A stretch of 64,000 nt of DNA, from positions 113,742 to 177,741 of the forward strand of contig VZTI01001000.1 of assembly GCA_013397865.1 (NCBI GenBank), given 5' to 3'. The position numbers and the translations under genes are program-made. Below the pieces are notes generated by a model. The model was not told the origin of the DNA. It searched no databases and was given only the letters and a program-made list of their open reading frames with translations. Of the stretch, positions 1 through 12,830 are shown piece by piece; positions within the stretch are counted from its first letter, which is position 1, and each line of letters starts with the position of its first letter. The DNA is from Struthidea cinerea (Eukaryota; Chordata; Aves; Passeriformes; Corcoracidae).

Positions 1-1839
1 GGGTAAGCAATGTCACTCAACGAGTCACAAATGGAAGCCATGTCGGCTGGCATTGCAAAATGGATCTATAACTGGCTTTTTGTCCCTCAATTTGACATGA
101 TTTAATTCGATTTCTGTGATTTATGGCTGGGAGGAGGATGCTTGCTGTTCCCCCATTCCCTCCATGCACCCAGGCTTGATGTCTTCTCCTCTTCTGAATA
201 TCCTGGCTTTGGAGGTAATGAGTCTCTGAAAGGGCAGTGCATGTATTTCCTGCCTGAACTGATTTGTAAAGCACTCACTGGGAGAGGGAATTTTTTTACC
301 TGTCCTTGCTGACATCCCAGGATAACACGTATCACTCATGTCAGCCCTGAATTTGGAGATCATGGTGAAACTGCATTTGTAAGAAAAATGAGTGAGGCGC
401 TTGGGGTGAGTTATGGAGACCTGCAAGAATTTACCACCACAACACAGAGCTGCCAGTGACAGCAGAGGCACCCGGTGCTACTCCAAGCTGCTGCTGCTTG
501 GAAGCCTCCTCTCTGCATGTTTATTTACTCACTTAGCTCTGACACACAACCTGCTGTGTCGGTGAGTTTCCGTGGGCTTCAGCGGGATCAAAGCTGTGAC
601 ACATAACAATAAACCGTCTGTAAAATCTCGCAAGCTGCTACTCAGGTGAAGAAAGAACCATCGCTTAATGTACTATGTCTGATTTAGCAAGAGGTGTTGC
701 ATCCCACTATCAAATACAATTAATATCAGGATAATCATGCACATATAGCAGAGGGCCAACATATTCACCTTTGTGGACACAGTGCATTGACGTCCCCGCC
801 GCCAGCTGAGGCACTCCTGCTCTTGCTGCCAGTGCAGAGGCCGCAGCCTCGATACGCCATGTGCACCTGAAAGCTGGGGCTCTTTGCAGCTCACCCCGAC
901 TAGAGACCAGAGCAGCAATGTATGAAATTTACTTCCTTAAACATCACCTCTTCCCCTGTGCCCGTGCTGGCCACTGCAGTTTCCTGCCCCCTGGAGTGCG
1001 GCAGCAAGCCCCTGGCTCCCAGCAACCAGGTCAGCACCAGCTGTGCCACAGCTGCTTGCAGGCTGTGTTGGTGTGGTGTGCAGGGCAGGGGGCTAGCCAT
1101 GGGCACACAGGGACTCTGCATTCACCTGGGCACTGCTGGGTGCCACACACACCTACACGTGAGCACACGGGTGCACACGAGCACTGCTCCTCCGAACTGA
1201 CCCCAGCTGACAGCACTGGCAGGGTAAATCCGCACTGCCAATCTAAAACCTCTCTTACTGCCCACCACATGCAGTGCTCTCCTTCTCTTGTGCTGTGGCA
1301 GGGTGTGGGTATGAGCTGCTGACCAGCTGCGGGTTCCAGAAACGGTGGTTTTGGCGTGCAAGGTGCTCCCGGGGCTGCTAGGGTGGAAGGCACCCCATGA
1401 AAGGAGAGACAATCATCCCTCATCTTGCCCATCCCACAGACGCTCATGTTGCTAGCTCTCTGAACAGCTCCAGGTAAGCTCCATCCTGACCTTGCCAGTC
1501 AGGATTTTTGGAAGACAACAGTCAGGGCTACTGTTGTGCACCCTGTGCTCAGGCCATCCACCAGGCCCCCACACTATGCACTATAAAATCTGGGCAAAAT
1601 TTACTGCTGGCTGTGACAGTAGTAGGACAGACAGACTCCTGCCATGACCCTGATGGGTCATTCACGGCTTCCCAGTACCCTCTTTCCTTGCTGCATTATA
1701 GTTGATTCATGAATATATGTATTAACTACAGAATAGTCTTAAGCAAACATTTATCTTGCGGAGCAATGGCTGTTGTTAAAGACACCGGGGATGGATGTCT
1801 AGGAAAACAAGCCCATTCAAGCACAGCACTGGAAATGAG
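1..1839. other. intergenic, nothing recognised
   Basis: Moderate-GC sequence with a degenerate CA-rich stretch (about 1142-1182). No supported exon, RNA gene or mobile element. Confidence 0.55.
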
Positions 1840-2200
1840 GACATCTCACAATAATTTTTTCCTTGGGTTAACAGTTTCCAAATAAGCAGGTGAAATGGTC
1901 TGAGGTGATTAAAGCAATAGAGAAGATTAGTTTTGTTATATGTAATCACCTTTGCTTCTCTTTTATGTGTGGAGTGATTTTCTCAGCAGGATGTGTTATC
2001 TATTTTAGGGAATGCTAGTCTTTTTGTTATTCCTTTTTTTTTTTAATGTAAATCAGCTTTTTAATCTTTTTGTGTCAATTTGATAGACTGTAATAGCAAG
2101 TCTGTTTGGTAGTAGATTCCCCCCTTCCCCAAGCACTTCTTTGCCTTTAATTGCCTTAATTGTTCTAATTTGAATAAATCTGGGATCACACCTTGGCTTG
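1840..2200. promoter_or_regulatory. candidate upstream regulatory element A
   Basis: An AT-rich, CpG-free block with many homeodomain/SOX-like words (GTGATTAAAG, TAATCACC, TTTAATCTTTTTGTG). It contrasts with the GC-richer flanks. The enhancer call is inference from composition and motifs. Confidence 0.25.
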
Positions 2201-4179
2201 TGGAAATTTTCTGCAGATCTGCAGTGTTCTGCATGAAGCCACTCCTTCAGATTCCTCTGTCAGTTCTCACGGGTGGGATGGCAGGGGGTGGGGGGAAGGT
2301 GGAAAACCCAGGTGGGGACTGATCTTGGCAACGAGAGGGTACAAGTGCTCCTCTAGGATGGGCTACATCTTCATCTCAACTCTATTTCACTCCTGCTCCT
2401 ACAGCGAGTGGACACCTCATCCTGCTCCCTGGCTGCCCCCATCTTCTCAAAGAGATGAAGTTTTGGGTTAAATGAGCAAACCTCAAAACACACGTGCTTT
2501 TTTTTACTGTTGCAACTTCTTCTAGCAGTACAGGCAGTGCTGGGGCACTCGTTTCTGCAGGATTTCCTCTCCCTGTGCCTTGGAGGAAGGCATGGATTTA
2601 AAGTGCTTATTTTAAGTGACACAAAGCAGTAGCGGCCTTTTTCAACAGTGCTTAGCTCTGTTGCCGCCAGCACTCCTCATTTTGGAGAGAGGATGCTCAC
2701 AGGGGACGTTCCTGTCCAAACCCCTGTGCTGCTCATTGCCTCGGGAAGCTGCAGACCTTGAGCTGTTGCTCCACTTTGGATCACAGATGGAAAAAACGGA
2801 AAGGTGTAATTTGGCATCCTTGTGCATTTCACTGGTGAGGTGTGATAATTTTACCCTGGCAAAAATAAATATCTCCATCAATCCCTAGACCTTGGTGGGG
2901 CATCGTCACTGAAAGATGCAACAAGAAGATAATGCCTCCATCAGTACGGGATCTGTTCATGGTGGCATGTGAGCTGATACAGCCTGTCAGGTACATGACA
3001 GGGTGGAGAAGAGCCTGAGAAATTATTTCTTATAGATCACTTGGAAAACAGTCCCCAGAGCAGTCCAGATGAGAAGGGCTCCCTTGGGAGCCCTGGGAAA
3101 TGAGCATTCATCTGTCAGGGATGTCTTCAGGAGGTGGAGACGGCTGTGGGCCTCCTCCTGGGCTCCCTGGCCCAGACAGGGGGATCTGCAACTGGTGACG
3201 GGTCCCTGCGTGTGGGGTATTGCCTGCACTGGGAAGCTCCAAAATCAATGAGGAGGTAGAGAGAAGCTTGATTTCCAAGAAAATTGTACCCAGAAGGCAT
3301 AGGGCAGCACAGAGGAGGCAGTCCTCCTTGCTCAGTCTGTCCCCACAACATCCAACCCGAAAGCTGCCAGGACTGGGGGAAAGTGATCTTTTGATTAAGC
3401 TGCCACGGGGGCACTCGCAAGCTCTGGGGTCACTGCCTGCTTGCATAGAGAAGTTAAATGTTATTGGGAAGTAAAGAAGGAAAACTCTAGGTGATTACTG
3501 TGGAGAAAAAAGGGTTACAGTAAAGAAAGGAATTAAGAGAAAAATAACAATTTGACCATTATTAGGGAGGGAGATGCAAAGAGATAACGGGGGGAACAAA
3601 CATCTAGTACAGTATATTAGACTTGGGTGCAGATGTAAGTATAAAATGCTCCACAAGTCCTGTAATTGAGAAAATCCATCAAATGTCCTGACAGCTGTTC
3701 CAGCATTTCCAGAAGCGATAAAACTTGAATTTATTTCACTTCTGGAAAGGGGGCAGTATCACCTTCTGGCAGCTCTAATGAAATGCCATAAAATTTGAGG
3801 AAAAACTGTGCTGTAAAGTAATAAAAAAGGGCAGTCGGCAGCGAGTTGTTTGCTGAAACACTGTTGTAGGGGACGTGGCGGGGTGCACCTGCTCCCACTG
3901 GTCACAGCACCCAAGCTGGGGAGATGCTCTGGGCCCTGGCCCCATTCCCTGCAGCCACGGTGCTCGCAAGTGGCCATAGCAGAGCTCAGCACGGCTGGGT
4001 CTTGGCCCTGGTTGGGAGGCATGGAGGTCACAGAATAACCATTAGCTTGTGCCAAGGTTCGGGCAGGGCTGCAGAGGAGCTAGGAGAGGCTTGTGTGGCA
4101 TCCACGCACTGCTGGCCGGCCCCAGCACCTGGGCTGATTCAGAGCAGAGGAGGGCTGCAGAGTGCAAACACTGAGGAAA
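2201..4179. other. intergenic, nothing firm
   Basis: Mixed GC sequence. About 3480-3760 is an A-rich, CpG-poor patch of uncertain meaning. No gene is supported. Confidence 0.55.
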
Positions 4180-4470
4180 TTTTTTTAATTTCGGTTTTTT
4201 ATTAACTGTGTCATTTGGTGACAGGAGAGAAGGTCATTGCTATTTACTTCCTACGGTAGCTGCTAGGCAATAAGCTTGTTTTCCTATTTAATTTGTTAAT
4301 TGAAACTAAATTTGTAATACAACGTTTAAGTTATTTGAAGGCTCTTGGACTCTGTAATTTCACACTAATTTGTTGGCAGGAGAGCACACCTTTTGCATAC
4401 ATTTTTCTTTTTGGCTCACCATCATCTCATGTAATTGCTGAGACGGTTTTCTTCCATTGCCTAATTTTGT
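4180..4470. promoter_or_regulatory. candidate upstream regulatory element B
   Basis: An AT-rich block with clustered TTAATT/AATTG words (about 4190-4310), TTTTGCATA near 4391 and TGTAATTGC near 4429. It is a motif-dense, repeat-free segment; conservation is unknown. Confidence 0.28.
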
Positions 4471-6839
4471 GTAAATGCCACAGGCACCTTGGGAGCCAGT
4501 GTTACTACCCCCAGCTGGCAAATATGAGGGATCTAGGTAATATATTTAAACAAGAGTGGGAGGAGACATCTAGAAATAGAAGGGAAGGAAGAGCAGTGCT
4601 AGCTGTGCAGAGGGACCCCTCCCCTCCTCCTCACCACTCTCAGGGGTTGGGTGCAGGGGCGACCAGTCACACCTTGTCTTCCCTGGGTGACACAAGGGGA
4701 AAGTGGCCAGGAAAGCAGAGCAAGAGCCACCAATTTGCTCCCACTAAAAGGTTAGTAATGTAAAATCCTCCATGCCAGATGAAAAGCTTTGGATGAAGCC
4801 ATAAGGATGACCTGACTAACACATCCCAGTTGTTACGAGCAGTAAAGCACTATGTACCACTGGCTTCTGCTCTGTGAGAGCCTGTGCCCAGGCACTGTGG
4901 CCATGCTCAGTGCTGGGTTTCCACCAGCATCTCCCACTCTCAGACACCTCCTATGCCTGATGGACCTTTTGGGGGGTAACTGGGACAACTGTAGGGAACC
5001 GAAGTCTGCACTTCAGTCAGACTGTGGTTCCCAATACCTCGGCTGGAGGATGAATTATGGGAGTCGTGTGGGAGTAGGAGTCTGCTGGAGGGGGCTCAAA
5101 TTGAGGGAAGCATCTCATTGCCACTGTGCAGGAGGTGCAGCTGCTCGTGCTGCACAGCATGCTGAGCGCTTTACACCACAAACCAGAAAATAAAGACAAA
5201 AAAAAGTGATCTGTGAAAGGATTATGAAATTTCTAAGTGGACTTGTCCTTTCACACACATTGGTGTATATTGGCCAAATTGGAGAGGCTGAGCTCTGCTG
5301 ATAACCTATGTGCTTTATTCTGTGTTCTCAGCCCAAGTCTCTGCTGCTTACAGAGGTGTTGAAATAAGCAAGGGACTGATTGTCTTCAGCTCATCATGAG
5401 AATTCAGAGCCCTTTTCTCCCAGCAGGCTGTGGTCTCTGTTCTCTTGCTTGGCAGTGTGTGCAGTGGGAATTAGAGCCATCCTCTGGTGTCTGACCAGGT
5501 GCCACAGACATTTCCTAGACTGCACGTTCAAAAGAGCGTTCTCCACAATGAGTACTCTGGTGCAGCCCAGGACTTCCAGTAGGAATTACTGAGTGTTAGG
5601 GAGAGGATTTCCCAAAGCTTAGGTGACAGTGTATTGGAGGCTGATACTAAAATACCCTTTAGCGGGGCAGAGCGAACCCCTTAGCAAGGAATGGTGCTGG
5701 CCCTGCATGGGGGAAGCCCGGCTCCTGACCAGCCATGGGAAGGATCCTTCTGATTAACCCAAAGTCCAGATTTCTACATGAGGGTTCCCATGGCAACCGG
5801 GCTGCCTAGATTATTTAAAAATATGGAAGTGATGCTGGCGTGCGAGGCGAATGCAAGAACTTTAGGGCACGTGGTGTCTCTCTGTTCCATCCACATGGCC
5901 CACGCCATTGTCCTGCAGCCCGGCCACTGCCATCTCACCTGGCACGGCTTCTCCAGGCTGGGAGTAGCCACTCTGCCCATCATCCTGCCCATCAGCATCG
6001 CTGCCCACAGCCTCGGTGGGACATCCCCTCTCTCAGAATGGTTTTCCATACCAAAAACTTCAGGACATGAGGCTGCCCCTTTTGGCAGTTGCTTCCTTTG
6101 GTACCAGTGCTCTTTAGAAAAGAAAGGTGGAAAAAGCAATTTAAGTGCTGAACAAACCTTCCCCAGGCTTCAGCTCAGTGAAACATCATTTGTGGAAAAC
6201 ATCAAAGTGGTTGCCAATAATCTGGGGGGTGGGGGGGAAGTAAAGCAAAGAACACTGCTGATTTGCCTTTGTTGTACACCTGTTGGAAAGCACTGCCTAT
6301 TGAAAAGCAAAATGGTCTGTGGGCAGTGATCAGTTTAATGATATTTTGATGGAAAATTTCTAATTCACTAGAAAGGAGTAATCTGCTTCGACCTTGTTTT
6401 GTTTCTGACATACTGTTTTACACAAAGCCTGTGGTTTGGGTGGCCCTGCTCACTGTGCTAAGATTATTCTGCCAACTCCAGCAGTACCCATCCTGTGGTA
6501 AACCAAAAAATACAGCAACACAGGATCTTCACTGGGAGTTGCACATTTCAAGCTCAGGGTAGTCATGTCTTTTCCCACTAGTCAATGCTAATTTATTGAT
6601 CCAGCAATTGAGAAATAGTGGCAATACTAAAGGAAGGTGGTGCCAGCATCGGGGCATCCGCAGGGAGGTACGGATGGCCTCTCCAGATACAGTGGAGCTT
6701 TAATGGCACCGCAATTTCAGCTCCCGTCTTTGGAAAAGAGATATCTCATCTCTGAAATGACTGGAAAGTTAGGGAAGTTGAGTTTTTAATGGCACCCACC
6801 ATACCTATATCCACTTTTAACATTTCAGCCTTGTCTCTA
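4471..6839. other. intergenic, nothing recognised
   Basis: No supported exon. A G-rich patch lies near 6223-6238 (two G runs separated by T). The 183-codon frame beginning at 5778 is discussed among rejected items. Confidence 0.55.
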
Positions 6840-7180
6840 AGGTAAAGAAGAGTGAGGCTCATTAGAGCCCTTTTCCTAATTAGCTGCTGCAAACAGATTT
6901 TATTTTATAAATGCCTGAATGTAAAGTTATTTGTGTACCTAATTTCTTTTTTATGTTACATTTATTTTTAAGTGTAATTCACAAAGGCTTCACATTTATA
7001 ATTCTTTCAGGGGCATTATAACCAGTGATGCACATTTATAACAACCCCTTAATTTGCTGCATTTTATTTCCATATGCTTTTGAATTGCTACTGAGCTTGT
7101 TTCATGCTCTTCCCATCGTTAAATTGTATTTTTTTATTGTACATAAATGGTAAATAATTGATACCTGCCATCTGGTGCTA
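6840..7180. promoter_or_regulatory. candidate upstream regulatory element C
   Basis: A long AT-rich, CpG-poor block containing CCTAATTAGCTG (6874-6885), three TTATAA words (near 6996, 7015 and 7037) and GGTAAATAATTGATACC followed by a CATCTG E-box near 7170. The combination of homeodomain and bHLH words resembles neural enhancers. This is inference. Confidence 0.3.
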
Positions 7181-8059
7181 ATCATCCTGCCAGCCCTATG
7201 TCTCCACCCTGTCCTTTCATTCCTTGCTAGTTCTCCCCCATCAGTTCTTCCCCCTTTTTTCCCAATTTTCTCTGTATCTTCACCCCTTTGCTCCTTGGAG
7301 GTGCTTGCAGTGATGTGGTGCCAAGAAATGCACTGCCCTTCATCTCTGCTCAGTCCAAATACTCGTATCTGACACCTTTTGGGGGAGGCAGTTTCCCTAG
7401 GGATACTCAATCTTCCATCCCTGCCCAAGCTCCCCTCATCCTCATGCTCTGTCCAGTCCCACGACCCAGGGATCACTGCAGACCTCTCAGCTGCAGCCAC
7501 TCTGCCCCAACAGCGCTGGGCTTTGCAGTGCATCTCCTGTGGTGCCCATGTGCCTCATTGCTTCCTTGCCAGCATTTCCTCCTGCGTTAGACCCCTGAGA
7601 GCTGAACACTGAACTGCAGGGCTGGGTTTCTCTCAGCATGGAACTGGGCTGGAAAAAAAGCAGCCAGACATTAGAGATTAATGGCAGCAAACCTCCTGTG
7701 CTGGTGGCTTCAGAGAGAAGCAGCAAGCCAGAAGCCACGATGCTGTGACCACCTCCTGCCCTGTCACAAAGCTCCTCTGAGTCCTGACATTGCTCAGCAG
7801 TGAGTTACATGGGCTGTGTACCCTAAAAACCACATTTGCAAAGTATCCAGTTGCCAAAGTCAAAGTAGGGAAAGCCCAGAGCTGCCTAGAACCAGAGAGC
7901 ACTTTCCACGAGCAAAGCCATTTCTTTATCTTAGCCTGAATGAAATCTTTCTAGACATAAATAAAACCTCCTTGAAGGCAGATTCTTGGGATGGAGAACG
8001 TCTGTCTAAATGGTTCAAAGTTTGGCAACATTGTGAGTAACCAAAAGCGATGTTTTAAG
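7181..8059. other. intergenic, nothing recognised
   Basis: A pyrimidine-rich stretch (7190-7310) then ordinary sequence. No gene is supported. Confidence 0.55.
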
Positions 8060-8215
8060 ATGGGGAATACTTGGGAAAATTAGGAGCCAGCATTATTACC
8101 AGCCCAGCTGATAATAACAGCTGGCGCTGTGCAGATATGTGACCATCCGTGCTGAGCTAATTGTTGATAAAATCCTAGGAGTTATAATTAGCCCCTGTGG
8201 GACTCCTCGTGCCGC
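8060..8215. promoter_or_regulatory. candidate upstream regulatory element D with twin E-box
   Basis: CCAGCTG (8104-8110) and CAGCTGG (8118-8124) form a perfect inverted repeat around ATAATAA, giving two CAGCTG E-boxes 8 bp apart (edge to edge) with an embedded GATAA. Nearby lie GCTAATTG (8156-8163) and TTATAATTAG (8181-8190). CAGCTG is the E-box preferred by ASCL1/MYOD-type bHLH factors. Confidence 0.35.
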
Positions 8216-10539
8216 TAAAATGAAGCACACACCTCCCTGTTTGCAGGGGAGAGCTGCAGGGCAGGGGGTGGCCCAGCACCCTCAGGGTACAGGGTGCAAC
8301 CTGGGGGTGCAGAGCCTGCTGGGCAGCACTGTCCCCAAAGGAGGGAAGGCTGGGGCTATTGGAGGGGATTTGGAATAAATAAACCAGTACCTCCCACCTT
8401 TCCACATGATGACCAGAATGGGCTGTTACAGGACAATTTTTCCCCTGCCCTCCCGCTGCTTCTACTGCTGCAGGACAAAGAGGTTTTGGGATGCTGTACC
8501 TGAGCACCCGTCTGTCTGTCCTGAGCACTGTATGCCGGGCACAGGTGTGCAACGCTCCTCTCTGCTCTGTGCAGCATCCTGAGTGCAGGCGTGTAGCTGC
8601 ACGTGGTGCCCAGCCCCTCCAGCAGCCCCCGGCACAGCCTGGCCGTGTCCCCAGGGGCAGGGCAGAGGTGGTCCCGGTACCCTGTGGGGCAGGTACCAGT
8701 GCCGCTTCTGCAGGCGATGGGCTTTTGTCCTCTCCCTCAGCGCATCCGTGTGGGCAAGCCGGGATGATCCCGGCAGCCCTACAGCCTGTGCGTGGCCGCG
8801 GCAGTGCCAGCCCACGGGCACCGCCTGAGAACGGGACTCGGTGGCGGCAAAGAGGGGCAGCAAAGGGGCCATGGGCGGGAGAGAGGAGATGCGAGGAGAG
8901 CAGCGGGAGGCAGCAAAAGGAAGGGAGAGACGTGGGGAAGTCTGTGCCAGCGCCAGGGCTCAGTGCGAGCTCTCTGAAGGGGAGGGCACTGCCAGCCGTG
9001 GGTCAGAGGAAGCAGCCTCTGTGATGACCGGTGGTCCTAAGAGATGGAAAATCGGCTAAAGGCTAAAGGCATCACTCCTGATGGACCGATGCCTGCAGTG
9101 TATTTAGTAAAGAACCAGGCTCCTTTCCATACTGCCTGTATTTTAGTGCACAGGGAACAGCCCTACTGAATGTGCCTCGAGCAACTAACACCCAGAGAGA
9201 CACAGATGGGCTTTATTCTGTCCTGAAACCTCCTTTTTGGCAAATCTCACTTCACTGGGGGACCAGTCAATCAATAATTAAAACACAGGATAATTAAAAA
9301 CTCATAAAAACCTTCTCTGAGTCCTCAAAGTGAAATACATCAGTTTCTCCACCAGCTACACTGCTTGTCCTGATTTTGTGACATCCCCCACACGTGGTGA
9401 TCTGACCACAGTTTCTTGCTGCTGTGGAGAGCAAGAGCTGACAGCCTCCAGGAGCACCAGTTGCCAGTGGCTCCCTCCGGGGGCCCTGATGCATTTCCAG
9501 CAGTGGTTGCATCATTTGCAGCGTGGCTGCGTGCAGGGATGTGCTCGTGTGTGCATGCCAGCTTTTGTTTGGTAAACAGGGCGGTTTTAGCTGCTTACAT
9601 CTACCAGAAACTGGAAGCTCTGGGTACCCTTGCAGCTGAGTAATACCCCCACCAGACCTGAACAGAGTCACTGAGAGTGCAAAGTGAAATCCTACCATGA
9701 CAGAGGAAGACTAAAGGCATTTTATCTGTTTACTGCCAGGTAAAAGGTGACCATTCTAAGAGCTGAACTTGTAACATGGGCCCTTTTTTATGTGTTAATA
9801 AATCTAGTGATGACAGTAATATGGCAGTTTTGCTAAAGGAAACACAGACCTTTTCCAGGCATCTAAGGGTTAAAACACATCAAGCAGACTTTGAACCCTG
9901 AAAGAAAGCCCCTCTGCCCAGAGACACTTTCCTGGGCGCATTCAAGCCTCTGACACACTCTAGCTAAATGGCATTCATTAGTTCAGAGAAATTTCTTTAG
10001 AGGAAAAAACCCTGTACTGGAGCCAGGTGCTACCAACGTGTGATTAATAGCAAGTGGTGGGGTCTGCGCTCGTCAGCCAAGTGGCTGAGGGGGTGGGGGA
10101 TAGCGGGGGTAGAAATGCTCTTTCCTTCCCAAATGTCTTTGGCACAAGCCTCGGCAGCTCTTTCTAAGCTTCTCCTGAAATCTAGCTCACTTGTGGGATT
10201 AAAAAATGCTGCTGCATCAATAGCTGTGCTTACGGGAGCAGGTGAGATGCAGCACTGACATTTCGAGGTTATCCAAGCGAGACAGTTCCTGACCGTAGCT
10301 TTGCCTGGATGCTAATGTTGGCTGCCAGGCCACATCCCCTGGATCCCCCAGGCACGCAGGGGAACAAGCTGCAGGGTGGGGTGTTGTCGTCCTCCTCCAG
10401 CCACCCGGCCACAAGGCCACTCCTGTGGGTCCCTGGGGGCGCATCCGTGTGCCCTGCAGCCTCCGCATCCCTGTGGGCCACGGGAATCTGAAGAAATGGC
10501 TGTCATTGCCAGAGCTGCTGGTGCCCAGAGCTGGCACTG
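8216..10539. other. intergenic, GC-rich patch then ordinary sequence
   Basis: A locally CpG-rich patch at about 8690-8930 stands out; otherwise no feature. Several open frames in the GC-rich part are attributable to low stop-codon frequency. Nothing is recognised at 9060-10540. Confidence 0.5.
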
Positions 10540-10715
10540 AGGCTGCTGCCGCGTCCAAATCCTCCCACGCCCCCGGCGAGGCTGCGAGGCTGGCACGGTA
10601 CCCGGCGGCTCCGCGGCGGCGCTCGTGGGGAGGGGGGACGGGCCGGCTCATGGGCCTGAATTTTCTCACTTGTGTCTGATGGGCTAATTATTATTGATTG
10701 ACATTTCTGGAGTTT
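10540..10715. promoter_or_regulatory. orphan CpG cluster with PBX/MEIS-like site
   Basis: About 110 bp of dense CpG (10548-10650) is followed directly by GCTAATTA (10683-10690) and TGATTGACA (10695-10703), which fits the PBX-MEIS/PREP composite TGATTGACAG to nine bases. A short CpG patch beside homeodomain-cofactor motifs suggests a developmental enhancer or a minor promoter. Confidence 0.35.
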
Positions 10716-12219
10716 TTGGGGCACTTTGGGGAAGCGTAGAGTGTGGGAAGAGGAATATGTTGACAACTTTTTCACATAATCCTTTCCAGCCCCCTCATTT
10801 TTCAGTCAGCCATGGAACGCGTCCAAATATCTGGGATTTTAATGAAATTAAAAGCAAGCAGACCCAAAATGCCTTGAAAAATACAACAAACCATCCACAA
10901 ATTTTTGTTTCCTTCCTCTCCAGCCCCCATACCACAAGGCTGGGATGGATATCCAAGGAGGTTTGGTGGTGATCTAGGGAGGCTGCCCTGGCCCTTGCTA
11001 CCAGCCCCACACCAGGGCAGCTGTCCTGGACCCATGGCACTGCATGGCTACCCTACTTGGGTGATCAGGTGGTGTTTGGTGAGAGCATCTTCCCCTCCCT
11101 CCATGGTCTGCCAACAGGTCCTGTGATAAGGGCTATTTACGTGACAGTCCTGCCCACACCAAGAGCTGCCTGGCATCCTCAATCCTGTTCCAAGGGAAGG
11201 TCCAGCACCCCTGTGTGCTGAGCTGGCTTAAGCAACATTTCAGGAGTTGTAGCTGCTGGTGTGTATTTATCCTAAGCTCTGAGTGAAACCCCACCGGGAG
11301 CTGCACCTCAGCACACACTGTCCAGGATCCCCAAAGGACTTCAAGCACGTTTGTCTCAGGAAAAAAAGACAGCTCTTGATATTAGTAAGTAACAGTCCAC
11401 TTTAGCTTAACTGAACTGAAGCAAGCAATTTGTGTGGCATGTGCCGTAGCAAAGCAGTTAAAGGTGGTTACAAGGGACAAGCAATCACATCCTGCACACA
11501 GGAGCGTCGGCATGTGCAGCCTCCACCTCAGCTGCTGTAAATGCATTCGCACAGGTTTAGCCACCGCTGCGGGAGGTAACTCTCCTATTGTTTTATGAGC
11601 GATGGAAACTGTTGTGCAGTAAACACCTAACTGGCAAGCTCGATTTTAAACAAATTTTCCTTGGAAATGGCAACCCAAACTGCCTGCATGGCTGGGAGCA
11701 TCGCTGCTTCCTCACTGCCATGGCTGCTGGTGCCGGGCAGAGCCAGCATGGCGACGTCTCCAAAAGATGCTCCCGTTGCGTGCTAGTACTGCAAAGGTAC
11801 AATCCAGACACAGCTGGAGCTCTGGCTCCTACAAGATATTCAAACCTCAGCCTGCAAACACATACTCTTTCTATTTTCCCCGGGCAGCTTGCTTAGCCTT
11901 TAGGCTTCCTGGGTTTTGAATTGACTCTGCCTTTTGAGTGGGAGTTTTAAGAAAAAAAACCCCAGCAGGTTGAAAGCAAAGGAGCCGGCTGTGCTGACTA
12001 ACCTTTTTGATTTAAGGCAAATGTGGGGAATACTGAGGGGAGAAGCAAAGCCTGTGCTTTGTGAGCAGCGCAGGAGCAGTGCAGCACGCGCTTAAAATGG
12101 ATCCCGATACCTGCCGTCCTCAGCTCAACATTATTAATGTTACTTAACCTAAACAAGACCGGACAGGAGGATTTTCCCCCAGCATGGATTAGTGAGTCAG
12201 GAGAAAAACGAAATTCAGC
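10716..12219. other. intergenic, nothing recognised
   Basis: Ordinary sequence. No supported exon or RNA gene. Confidence 0.55.
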
Positions 12220-12830
12220 AGAAATCCTCTTAGTCATTTTTATTGGGGGTAGATTTTCACATCTGAATCTCGGCTGCCAATTTGCATGGATAATCTCAGA
12301 TTAGCTTTAGTCCATGGTTCATTTTTTTGTTTCCCCACTACATAAGCCCACTTTTGCAGTGACAAAGGAGGCGAACAATTCTTTAGGAGAACGGCTGTGA
12401 CATCTAAATAACAATGATAAAAAAGTCCATCTAAAATCGAGCAGCTCGGCACTTTCGGCTCCCCCCTCTTCGCTATGCATTATTCATGGTAGACAACAGG
12501 ACCAAATGTGTATGCTCCCTGTGCAATTACCAGGAGAACATATTCAAAGACATATGCTAGTGCCTCTTAGTGAAAGGAGATGTGCAAGTACCCATTATTT
12601 ACTAGGCACTGTTATAAAATCTGCAAGTTTGACTCCAAGGTTGCAGCTTAATTGACTCCCCCTGGTAGCTCTTGTCATCCATCTAATTCAAGCCATGCGA
12701 AAGCCTGGTTGTTGTTTTGTGTGTGTACAATACACTGGCTGCTTTGGCACATGCTGGTGGAAAAAATGTGGTTTGCATCAATTAACCTTTTTTATAGCAG
12801 GGAGAGTGGCTGAATGACAGGGCTTCTGAG
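12220..12830. promoter_or_regulatory. candidate upstream regulatory element E (POU/K50 homeodomain cluster)
   Basis: The strongest motif cluster upstream. A perfect octamer ATTTGCAT (12280-12287) is followed after 3 bp by TAATC (12291-12295), TCA, then GATTA (12299-12303), an inverted pair typical of K50 homeodomains (OTX/PITX class). Further on lies TATGCATTATTCATGG (12474-12489), a POU-class palindromic-looking word. The rest is AT-rich, repeat-free and has no coding potential. Confidence 0.4.

Noticed and set aside
5778..6329. 183-codon plus-strand open frame with some hydrophobic stretches
   Set aside because: No homologue recognised. The antisense strand is also open. There is no promoter, splice or poly(A) context to support a gene.
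8491..9024. 177-codon plus-strand open frame in the CpG-rich patch
   Set aside because: Explained by high GC content lowering stop frequency; several shifted frames are equally open.
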